Shown here piece by piece: positions 51,301 to 59,100 of a stretch of 64,000 nucleotides of DNA. The notes under the pieces are model-generated. The model was not told the DNA's origin, did not search any database, and saw nothing but the letters and a program-made list of their open reading frames with translations. Each line of letters begins with the position of its first letter. Positions within the stretch are counted from its first letter, which is position 1. This stretch comes from Rhabdornis inornatus (lineage: Eukaryota > Chordata > Aves > Passeriformes > Rhabdornithidae). The DNA lies in NCBI GenBank assembly GCA_013397075.1, contig VWZS01000187.1, forward strand, positions 2,627,083 through 2,691,082. The letters run 5' to 3'. A program made the position numbers and the translations under genes.

Positions 51301-54300
51301 AGATATGCATACAGATATACATGTTCTGCCTGGGAAGGCTGCAAAGAATGTTAGCAAGGCTTTGGAAACTCTCTGAGATTACCACTATTATTATGGAGTA
51401 AATATAGCGGAAAAGGGAAAATGGGAGTCCACGACACTACACCCACCTTGCTTTTTCAAATATTTTTCAAGCCTTGCAATGCAGCAATGGATCAGAGGTC
51501 TCCTGCCAGGCCCTATATAGCCCACAGAGTCAACCACAACTACCAAACATAATCCTAAGGACATGTAACCTTGAATTATCACCTGGAGAATGTGTTCCTA
51601 GCATAGTGCATGATGCTGTCAAAGTCATAGGTCTCTCCAAGTGAGTTCACTTCCCCAGCTTCCATCTTTAAAAAGTTGTACTCCTGACCTGTGATGACAA
51701 ACAAAAAGGAAAAGAAACAAACCACTCTTAGAGAGAGAGAAAAAAGAAGACTTCTACCTATGGGAGCCTAGAATTAAATGGATATGCTCCTATGTTTCAA
51801 CAATTTCAGCTGGACATCCAAAATGTCTATTCATATAGCTATTTATTCTAGACAAGGACAGCAATATTTCTTCTCCATCCCAACCCTCACCAGCACTTTC
51901 CACAAGTATAGCAAGAAATGTTTCAACCTAGCAAAAGCCAGGTGGAATAACCTGAAGTGTGAGTTTACCTTGCTGTATGTTCTCTCTGATGATAGTGACA
52001 TGCTGGTCCCTGTCAGGCCGTGTGTGCTCATGCCAGAAACCCACCACATGACCCAGCTCATGAGCCACAATCCCAAACTTGTCACAGTTCTTTCCAATGG
52101 ATATAGCCTGGGGGCCCCCTCCTCGGCGACCCACGTACGAGCAGCACCTGGAAAAGAAAACCCACAAACCCATGCAGCACCTCAGTGACTTGAGGAATTC
52201 TAAAATATAGGAACAGAGGATGGCATCTGGCAGGGTTCAGGACAGGCAGCAGCTGCAAACATTGTATGGACTTACATGTAAGTACAAAGAAAATATAAAG
52301 AAAAAAGTCCGTATCTATAAACATGCACATGTACACTTAAGTGTTATCCCAGGAAAAAAGAATCCAGAAGGTTTAGCACCTTCTGAGCAAATACTAAACT
52401 ATCCTAGCAATCCTCTCTGAAAGTGATCAGCTTTATCTCTGTGACAGATTCTCCAGTGTAGCCACTGGTCTGTTCTGGGCTAGACTTACAAAGCCACATG
52501 TCACTGAAAGCTCTGTTTGCAATAGAGAGCTGAAGGGAATGTGTGCTTCGCTTACCCACATGTTCTGTATGTAAACACAATAAAGCTCTCTTCATCAGTT
52601 CTCTCCACAAAGGTCACACAAGTGTGCTTCTCCCAGTGCCTCATTGCTTGCTTAAAGATAGCTCTTTGGGTTCCTGGAAAAGAAATCAAGAGGAGCAAAC
52701 AGTGAATGGCTTTCAGGAAAATCTCTAAAGGACTTCATCTGGATATGGGAACAGTCAACCTTTCAAACAGACAATCTTAGGCCTGTAGACTCCTCTTGGA
52801 CTCTGAGGCCCACTTCCACCTACAGCATTATCTACCTGTATCATCTTTTCTCTCCCTGTGCCTGATGAATTTACTGTTCAAATTAAACATGTAGTAAACT
52901 TTACAGATTAAGTACATCAATATTTGTGAATATAAAACATTCCACCTCTCTAGGTACAGGCCACTTTGGCAGAGCTGCTAGGTGTTCTGATCTGAACACC
53001 AGCTACTAAGTGATGTGCCACATTTGCTCTCATGAAGTGAAGTAATGACCATGGACATCTTTCAAGACCCAGGAATCTCACGAGTGCTACAGATGCTCCT
53101 CAAAACTAAGGCAAAGCTGTTCTCAGGAACCCAGAGTACTTCTGCTCCTGCTTTCCCAACAGTAGAGAGGATTCTCTTCTGGAAAAAAGGGGGCAAGCAC
53201 AGCTCACAGGTGCTGGCCCCTAAAGGAGAGTGACTCAGTCACTCAAGTATTTCTTGGACTCCAAGAGAACCATCTCACTGCACACCTCAGCTTCAGGCTT
53301 CCACAGTGCACAATTTCTTGTGCCATGACATGCCCACCCTACCTGAGGAGACAGATTCCCAAGGACCTGAGTAATCTGTGGAAGAACTCTGCTCCAGAAA
53401 TTTTCCCACACAAAAGTTTGAGCCACAAACCCCATGGCAGACAGAAAGCAGTGTTTTCACTACTGACCAGTGAAATTTCCTCCGATCACATAGGGGATGA
53501 CCCCCCCTGGCCAGATCCTCTCGGCCCTGGACGTGGTTGCCCTGCGCACTCTGGCAGAGGAGTGTGTGTCCATCCCAGACTCATCTTTAGATTCCTTCCT
53601 CCTCGGGCTCCTTGCAAGCGTTGTGTTCTGCCTGCCGTCTGCAAGACAGAGTGGCAACACTGTTTAAATCCTCTTTAGTTCCACGTGCAGCCCTCAGGTA
53701 ATACCCTGGAGCTTCAGAAAAAGATAAAAAGAAAAAGCAAGGTGTTAAACCAAACCAGAAGTCATAGACAGATCTGCCAGTGATTTTTTGGGACTTTGAG
53801 ACTGCTAATCTACAGAAAACTGACCCTTCTTGTTTTGGAGCCTCCATATGCACCATGCCAAAGCTGTTCTCCCACTAGGATGTAAAAGCACATCCTTCCC
53901 TGTCTCTAGCCACTCACTCTCTGCAACAGCAACTTCACAGATGGGGACACAGTACTTAAACAAGAGGAAAGGAGGTGGGAATCAAACAAGCCTAGATGTC
54001 ACTGTATATTCTCAACTTGCCCTACCTATCCACTCATCTGCAGAGAATGGTTTGTTCCATTAGGAATAGCTTCACAGCAACAACTACCCATTTGAGCTGG
54101 CCTTGGAAGAAGGTGACAGACTCCTAACTCTGAAATCTGTACTCAAGGCTGAAAAGTATTACTGTGGTTTCACATACCAGGTCTTGAGTGGTTTGGAAAT
54201 CTATAAAGATGGGACAGCCTCTGCTGGAGGAGGGATGCTCAGGATGGAAAAACATCCATGCTGAATCTCTTCATTTTAATGAAAAGGAGGAAAAATACAA

Positions 54301-56191
54301 AAGGGAAAGCAGAACACATCTCATTTCTTGTTACAAAGGGTAGAGGAGCCCTGGCTGCATGGTGTTTCAGCACTGGCCTTAAAACCTACAAGAGGATGCA
54401 TACAGGCTTCTAGGCAGACCCTGAACCTTGCCCTGCATCTGTGCTGCTGCAGCTCTGCTCAGATACTGATTATGCCTACATGAGTTGCATTTTTAATGTG
54501 GTGTAAGTCTGACACCTTTACTCAAAAAATCCCTTACTCAAAGCTTCCTGGTTGTTCATCCCCTAATCGAGGTGCCAGGGGCAACTCAAACCCTCAAAGC
54601 AGCCACAGTCCAGCTGGGCTTTACAAACCTCTGTGTGCAGTCACCACTTGTTAGATAAGCTCCCTGTGTTGCACAGCCAACTCATCAGCTGGACCGGGGC
54701 AAAGGAATAACAGAGCCCAGGGGTTGCTATGCCTTCAGAGAGTGCTGGCCTAAAGGGTCACACCAAGGTGAGCATCCTTGTCACCTTGAGGAGCAGCAGT
54801 GCTTGTGGTGGCTCACCAGTGGACTGCTGTGAAGCCCAGGAGGATGGCAATTTGTATGTAAATCAGCAAGACCAGCCACAGCTTTGCTTTCCATGTCAGG
54901 GATATGGGCTGCTGAGTTATTAAAAAGCACAGGTCCTGCTAAGACCTTCCTCTAGTGACCAGGGGGGCTGCTGAGAGCCTCTTCCCCTATTCATCCCTCC
55001 AGCTGAAGCACCACTAAGCAAATCACTACTGTCAAGGCTGAGGGGATCAATACAATGGGAAGGAAATTCAGGCAGTGTAGGGGAATGAAAAGAATGAACT
55101 TTAAACCCTCCCTCCTGCTTCACCAGGTCAAGCCCTTCCTGTTGAAGACCTTGCTCTGAGCTGCAGGACAAAAACAGGAATTTGCCTTTTGTTCCTCTTA
55201 CTCCTAAGCACCTTCCTGGCATTTCAGAAGCTGCCCCATCCCCAAGCCAGCTGCTGGATCCTGGAAGGCAGATGCTCTGAGTTTGGGGGTTCTCCCAACA
55301 CAGAAAGAACCACCCTCCTGCATACACCTGGTGCTGCTGGTACCAGGCACCAGCACAGGCACTGCCATTAAAAGGGCCACAGCTAGAAGAGAGAGGGTCT
55401 CAAGATAGAATAATCTTGTCTTCTATTCACAAACTGCTCCTGGGCCTGCCCAAAATCTCTGTGGATTTGCACATTGCCAGTTCCTGAGTGCAAACCAAGT
55501 GAAGAGGTGTCTGCCCTGTGCCTGGTGCAGCAGCAGCTCTGCACAGAGACTCTGGTTCCAGAGACTTCGGTGCCACCAGAGCCTCCATTCCTTGCCAGCG
55601 GCACACACTCTTGGGCAAATTCGCCTCACCAGTCCTGCAACATCTCTTGACTGCTCCTAACTCCTGCTATAGTTTTCTGCCTTTAACAACTGAAATTTGT
55701 TAAATTATCCTCCCCGGAGAGGCCTGACACATTCTTCTAGCAGGGGCTGCTTATGGGTGGGGGTGAGCAGTTGCCTTTATATCACTTTGGTTATTTTTCC
55801 CCCTTTCATTCACTTATTAAACTGTCTTTATCTCAGCCAATGGGTTTTCTCATTCTTGCTTTTCCTGCTTTCTCACCCCTCCTGCTGGAGGAGGGGAATA
55901 GTGACTGGGTGCTTGGCTTCTGGCTGGGGTCAACCCACCACATTATACAAGGCAAACCCACCCTTTCATAGAGTTCACCCACAGAAAAATGCCTGGGCAG
56001 GGCTGATCTCCCAGGCACTGAGGCACACACTGTACCAAACAGTATAAAAATGTGTTTTTACAGGGGATAAAAAAAGTAAATAAAAGATACCCAAAGGTCT
56101 GGGTGGGGTACCACATTACCCTTTTTAACTGTTTTGTCACTGTAGTTGGTTGAAGTGGCATTTTCACTTGACACCTCTTCTCCCAGGCCTC
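21240..56191 (-). CDS. TLL2: TLL2, tolloid-like protein 2 (BMP1/tolloid astacin metalloprotease), 5'-partial, 19 exons in window
   Basis: Secreted zinc endopeptidase of the BMP1/tolloid family, whose members process extracellular substrates such as procollagens, chordin or pro-myostatin. Nineteen in-phase exons encode the last 922 residues (numbered from the first complete codon). Seen in order: propeptide end; furin site RVRR 53-56; astacin domain from A57 with the CGCC loop at 119-122, HELGHVVGFWHE at 149-160 (zinc ligands H149, H153, H159; catalytic E150) and Met-turn SIMHY 204-208; CUB1 from C258; CUB2 from about 370; EGF1 about 484-524; CUB3 from about 525; EGF2 about 640-680; CUB4 from about 681; CUB5 from about 796; tail FQDALHMRK. 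TLL2 is favoured over TLL1 and BMP1 by ATTSRAERIWPGGVIPYVIG, RGVFLDTILPRRDDNGV and the ALHM tail, and by CYP2C linkage. Human TLL2 has 21 exons and 1015 residues, so about 92 residues in two 5' exons should lie beyond 64000. All metal and disulphide residues checked are intact. Confidence 0.95.
22555..22805 (-). CDS. TLL2: TLL2 exon 20: CUB5
   Basis: 251 nt, acceptor CCTTTCAG, donor GTAAGCC. Encodes ECGGLLKAEV, HAQFGDNNYPG, EWVIVAEDGYGVEL, CGYDYMEIYDGYD and GRFCGSG, the whole core of CUB5. Confidence 0.96.
23803..24016 (-). CDS. TLL2: TLL2 exon 19: second part of CUB4
   Basis: 214 nt, acceptor TACTCTAG, donor GTAAGCT. Encodes TFNEFEIEQHQECAYDHLEM with the acidic calcium-binding CUB residues, GRFCGSKKPDP, and ends FQAKHST. 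Confidence 0.96.
24811..24938 (-). CDS. TLL2: TLL2 exon 18: first part of CUB4
   Basis: 128 nt, acceptor CTCCCAAG, donor GTGAGTA. Encodes AGCEHKLSGAEG, SPNWPDKYPSRKECTW and GHRVKV. Confidence 0.95.
25754..25879 (-). CDS. TLL2: TLL2 exon 17: EGF2, calcium-binding EGF
   Basis: 126 nt, acceptor TGCCCAG, donor GTAAAGT. Encodes DKDECSKDNGGCQHEC, NTFGSYMCQC and HDCKE: six cysteines and the calcium-binding DxDE start. Confidence 0.96.
27164..27344 (-). CDS. TLL2: TLL2 exon 16: second part of CUB3
   Basis: 181 nt, acceptor CTTGGCAG, donor GTATGTG. Encodes VCKYDYVEVRS, GKFCGSEKPEVIT and DNTVSKKGFKVHYFS. Confidence 0.95.
27892..28480 (+). mobile_element. near full-length solo LTR of a passerine-type endogenous retrovirus, in a TLL2 intron
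   Basis: Begins TGCTGGTTTTGGCTGGGG and ends TTAAAACATTGCA, the TG...CA termini of a retroviral LTR. A TATA box (TATATAAA) is at 28164-28171, and a degraded GTTAAA stands where I expect the LTR poly(A) signal (near 28350). It is antisense to TLL2 and ends about 225 bp from the CUB3 exon at 28706. Flanks CCCATT (27885-27890) and CCCACT (28481-28486) could be an imperfect target duplication. No retroviral coding sequence adjoins it. The family is recognised from memory and not named. Confidence 0.8.
28706..28866 (-). CDS. TLL2: TLL2 exon 15: first part of CUB3
   Basis: 161 nt, acceptor CTCTCCAG, donor GTACGTA. Encodes AACGGFITKLNGTITS, GWPKEYPTNKNCVWQ and FEVFELEGND. Confidence 0.95.
30613..30738 (-). 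CDS. TLL2: TLL2 exon 14: EGF1, calcium-binding EGF
   Basis: 126 nt, acceptor CCTGACAG, donor GTAAGTA. Encodes EMDECSLPDNGGCEQHC, NTLGSYKC and GYELTADKKSCE. Confidence 0.96.
31334..31800 (-). mobile_element. degenerate ERV LTR-derived sequence in a TLL2 intron
   Basis: Starts TGTGGTGGGTTAGCC, the reverse complement of an LTR 3' end like the one at 55942 (CAACCCACCACA), and continues in an order I recognise from passerine LTRs read backwards. It is in sense with TLL2. The far edge near 31800 is uncertain and divergence is high. Confidence 0.55.
34016..34211 (-). CDS. TLL2: TLL2 exon 13: second part of CUB2
   Basis: 196 nt, acceptor TATTGCAG, donor GTATGTG. Encodes IEWHDACSYDYLEIRDGP, GHFCGYEKPEDIKSS and KAGFAANFFK. 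Confidence 0.96.
35023..35037 (+). repeat. (ATT)5 microsatellite
   Basis: Five uninterrupted ATT units about 80 bp from the CUB2 exon at 35118. Confidence 0.85.
35118..35263 (-). CDS. TLL2: TLL2 exon 12: first part of CUB2
   Basis: 146 nt, acceptor TTATGAAG, donor GTGAGAA. Encodes AICGGEIRKDAGQIQS, NYPDDYRPSKECIW and GFHIGITFQAFE. The acceptor is weaker than its neighbours, but phase and homology fix it. Confidence 0.94.
38679..38795 (-). CDS. TLL2: TLL2 exon 11: end of CUB1
   Basis: 117 nt, acceptor CCTTCTAG, donor GTACAGC. Encodes GRFCGDKIPEPVIST, LWIEFRSSSN and KGFFVVYE. Confidence 0.95.
41607..41709 (-). CDS. TLL2: TLL2 exon 10: middle of CUB1
   Basis: 103 nt, acceptor CCTTTCAG, donor GTGAGTG. 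Encodes IMLNFTSMDLFKSRLC, WYDYVEVRDG and WRKAPLL. Confidence 0.95.
41945..41962 (+). repeat. (AATTCA)3 short tandem repeat
   Basis: Three perfect hexamer copies in TLL2 intron sequence. Confidence 0.8.
42678..43035 (+). mobile_element. compact ERV-type LTR in a TLL2 intron, with CCAAT, TATA and poly(A) signal
   Basis: Begins TGGTTGTGGG and ends CGCCACA. It contains CCAAT at 42906-42910, TATAAAAA at 42945-42952 and AATAAA at 42967-42972, the ordered U3-R signals of an LTR, with the poly(A) signal only about 20 bp after the TATA box. It is antisense to TLL2. I recognise the stretch as a passerine LTR but do not name the family. No target duplication is obvious, so the edges may be off by several bases. 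Confidence 0.7.
43969..44084 (-). CDS. TLL2: TLL2 exon 9: start of CUB1
   Basis: 116 nt, acceptor TCCTGCAG, donor GTAGGTG. Encodes ACGETLQDSTGNFSAPGF, NGYPSYSHCVWRI and VTPGEK. Confidence 0.95.
47904..48028 (-). CDS. TLL2: TLL2 exon 8: end of astacin domain
   Basis: 125 nt, acceptor CCCTTTAG, donor GTAAATA. Encodes RGVFLDTILPRRDDNGVRP, GQRVRLSQGDIAQARKLYKC. The ILPRRDDNGV segment is the best paralogue discriminator for TLL2. Confidence 0.96.
51583..51688 (-). CDS. TLL2: TLL2 exon 7: Met-turn of astacin domain
   Basis: 106 nt, acceptor TCATCACAG, donor GTGATAA (non-standard at +4 to +6). Encodes QEYNFLKMEAGEVNSLGE, YDFDSIMHYARNTFS; M206 and Y208 are the Met-turn and the zinc-site tyrosine. 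Confidence 0.95.
51969..52147 (-). CDS. TLL2: TLL2 exon 6: zinc-binding core of astacin domain
   Basis: 179 nt, acceptor TTTTCCAG, donor GTAAACT. Encodes CCSYVGRRGGGPQ, FGIVAHELGHVVGFWHEH and RPDRDQHVTIIRENIQQ. All three histidine ligands and the catalytic glutamate are present. Confidence 0.97.
52556..52673 (-). CDS. TLL2: TLL2 exon 5: astacin domain
   Basis: 118 nt, acceptor TTTTCCAG, donor GTAAGCG. Encodes TQRAIFKQAMRHWEKHTCV, FVERTDEESFIVFTYRTC. Confidence 0.96.
53468..53638 (-). CDS. TLL2: TLL2 exon 4: propeptide end, furin site, start of protease
   Basis: 171 nt, acceptor TCTTGCAG, donor GTCAGTA. Encodes DGRQNTTLARSPRRKESKD, the furin site RVRR, then ATTSRAERIWPGG and VIGGNFT. Cleavage after RVRR frees the active protease. 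Confidence 0.95.
55740..55942 (+). mobile_element. 3' fragment of an ERV LTR in a TLL2 intron
   Basis: Ends GGCTGGGGTCAACCCACCACA at 55942 and carries ATTAAA at 55816-55821 followed by CTGTCTTTATCTCA, the poly(A) region common to passerine LTRs of this type. The 5' half is missing or unrecognisable. It is antisense to TLL2 and only about 177 bp from the propeptide exon at 56120. Confidence 0.65.
56120..56191 (-). CDS. TLL2: TLL2 exon 3: propeptide
   Basis: 72 nt, acceptor CCTTTGCAG, donor GTAATGT. Encodes GGLGEEVSSENATSTNYSDK and TVKK, in phase with the next exon. The GGL start after a split glycine matches the propeptide of human TLL proteins. It is the most 5' exon supported in this window. 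Confidence 0.85.
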
Positions 56192-59100
56192 CTGCAAAGG
56201 AAAAAAGAGCAGAGACTCATCTCTGGTGAGCTGCCTGGCAGAGCTCTGATGTGGAAAGGACAGCAGCTATCAGTAATGCCAGCTGGGGTCTGCTGGCCAC
56301 AGAAACTGTCTGCTTTCCCTGTTCAAGGAGCAGAGACTAAACCCTTGATAAAGCTAGGCACTTTTCCTGGATTTGTTCCTAGCCTACAGTGACACCTTGC
56401 AACTCATTACCATTCCACGCTTAAGTCTCTCCATATGCTGAATAGGCAGAAAGGCTCTTCTAGGGAAGGCAAATTTCATGGAGATTTAATAAGAGCAGGA
56501 GCTGAATGAGCTGATCTCTGTAGAGGCATTGCAAGAGCAAGTTTCTGTAGTCTTGGTGGCAAGATAAAGCATGGTAAACCACCACATGCAGAAAAGAATA
56601 CACTGTGGGTCGTACAGCACTGGTGGATGCAGTGTGGACACTTCCAAGAGAGATGTCTCACTTCCAAGACAGCTGGACATCTTCCAGTCACTGAAGCACT
56701 CTTGCTTTGCCAGCTGGAAAACTCTCCTTTGCTCTGGAGCTGGCTTCTAGCAAATTCTTCTCCAGCCTGTCCAACGGGCAGGGACAGGGGGAAAGGTGTA
56801 TCTCTGGCACCTTGGAGAAGGACTGAGAGAATGGTAACCAATCTCCAACATTGTACTACTGTAACTGATATGAGTATCAGGAAAATTATGATGAAAGATA
56901 GCTACAAAACAATTCAGAAGAAAATAAAATACCCAGACTCTCAGCTGGCTATAGGTTAGAGCTTCCTGGTCCAAGAGACACAGTAAATCAGGGGTTTGTC
57001 TCCCAAAGGAAGTCTCATAGTTTAACAGAGCCTGGCTGGACAAAAGCCACTAGATGTGTGAACAGAAACAAGCCTGATTCAACAAGATGGATTGCTCTGA
57101 ACTCTATCACTCTTTTCCAGCTTCAATGTCCCATCCTAAGATTTCCCTTTGTTTTCTTTCATGCCCAGTCCTCCTCACTTCCTTAAGCCCAAGCTCAACA
57201 AAAGTTCCTCTTCTCAGTTTTACATCCCCAGGACTTCTCCCACCCCCACCCTGCAAAGTACGCTATTCTTCACACAATATCTCATTCCATTTAAAGGAAA
57301 CCCCAACTAGCCATTCATCACCAGAATTATTAAGGCATGCAGTCTTTGCTGAGGCAAAGAATAATTTTGTATTTCTAAATAAATGCAGCTTGCTTCCAAT
57401 CACAAACAGATTGCTTCTTAATTGAACTTAGGAGGTGAATTATATGGTGAATTAGGGAAAAAGAACAACTCTGTACTTAGTGAATTGTTCTCCTAAGAGG
57501 GAGCTGCATGGGATTGAATTGCAAATGATGGCACCAAAGCCTAGAGCTGGCCCCTGTGCCGTGCCCGAGCTGCTGACCTCTGCTGTGCTGCAGTGCCATT
57601 CCCGCACTCGGCTTTCCCGAGCTCCCAGCACATTCTTTCCCAGAGAGCACTGCAGGCCTTGGTTTCTTATGCAAAGAGGAGGTTTGAATAAACTAGTGTG
57701 ACTAATGAAATCTACAACATCTTTGCATATTTTGTCTTATTGTAGCTCATGAAAAGGGAGAGCACTACACAAAGGCCAGATATTTTCAAACTCTAATTTC
57801 ACTCATACAGACAGGGAGCATCCACACCCTTGTGTCCCACGTGACCATTTTAGAAGATCCTTTTCTGATTCACTTGAGTTTTTAGACATTTCCTATCATC
57901 ATGATGCCTAAAGATACGCCAAAAATTAAAGTGACTTGGCAGACATTTAGTCCTCTTCTGATTCTTTCCCAGAGAGGGCTAAGGTAGGATCTCAGAACTG
58001 ACATGCCATTAACAAATAAGGAAGTCAAGTAATGCACCTTGTATCTGGAAGGAGCTGCACACAGGTTGCAGGTAATGTGTAGGTCCTGTTGTCCCCTCAA
58101 CACATTCCTGAAGTTGTACCTCTCTGTCAGACTACTCTGTCACATCCAAAAGCAGAACATATTCCAGTGTTACTGCCCCAGAGCATGAAATGCCCATGTA
58201 TGTACTGAAGCCCATTATCATTGGAAACACTGAAGAAGAGAAGGGAGCTTTTCAGTTTGACATCCTGCTCTGTGGAAAGCCAATAAAAGCAGGCTTGGTA
58301 TCCCACAAAGACGTGACATTGACTTTAATGGATACCCAGCAGTTAACAAGATCACTTTCAACACTTTCCACATGCTGCTGTGCTAGATCAGCACTCATCT
58401 TTCTTCAGCCTGACTGAGTTTTGTTTGCTTCTCCCACAACCAGTCGAAGATAAAGAATTTGTTAGGTCATGTCTCCATGCAGAGAGATATACCAGATCTC
58501 CTAAATCTTCTTAACCTCCACATTTTTGTAATTCAATTCTTCCTAATAATTTGTCCTACTTAACAGCTGCAACCCCAGCAGAACACTGCTGGACTCCCTA
58601 ACTAGGTAACTTCATTTCTGTGCATGACCTGGCAGAGACACAAAAGAGATTCTCTACCCAGGCTGGGGAATATTTCATCTTCTACCTACAGTGCACTTGT
58701 ACAACAATTTGTTTTTCTATTTATCACAGACCAGCACTGCCAAGGGAGCTTGGCTAACTGAAGGAAACATCCAGTAGCTTGAAAGCACCACAAATCTGAG
58801 ATAAATCCACCATGTCTGCAAGCATGGCTGAAGAACAGGTGTATAAATTGTTTTCAGGAACTAGAAGCAGCCTGAGGTTGTAAGTAAGAGTCCAGTGAAG
58901 CAGAAAGCAGCAGGCTGGAGCATTGTCGGGAAGAAAGCAGTTTCTCTCACTCTCCCTGGAGAGGAAAACGAAAATCCAATTTTGTTAAATGAAGTCCAAG
59001 TTGTTCAGCTGAAACCTGAATAAAGGACAAGATATTAAGAGAGAGTGCACAAAGCATGCCACCAAAACGATTCTGTTTGCAGTTCCCTTGCACCACAAGC

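Noticed and set aside
21240..56191. Identity as BMP1 or TLL1
   Set aside because: All three share domain order, but the ILPRRDDNGV segment, the IWPGGVIPYVIG start and the FQDALHM tail fit TLL2, and TLL2 is the paralogue linked to CYP2C genes.
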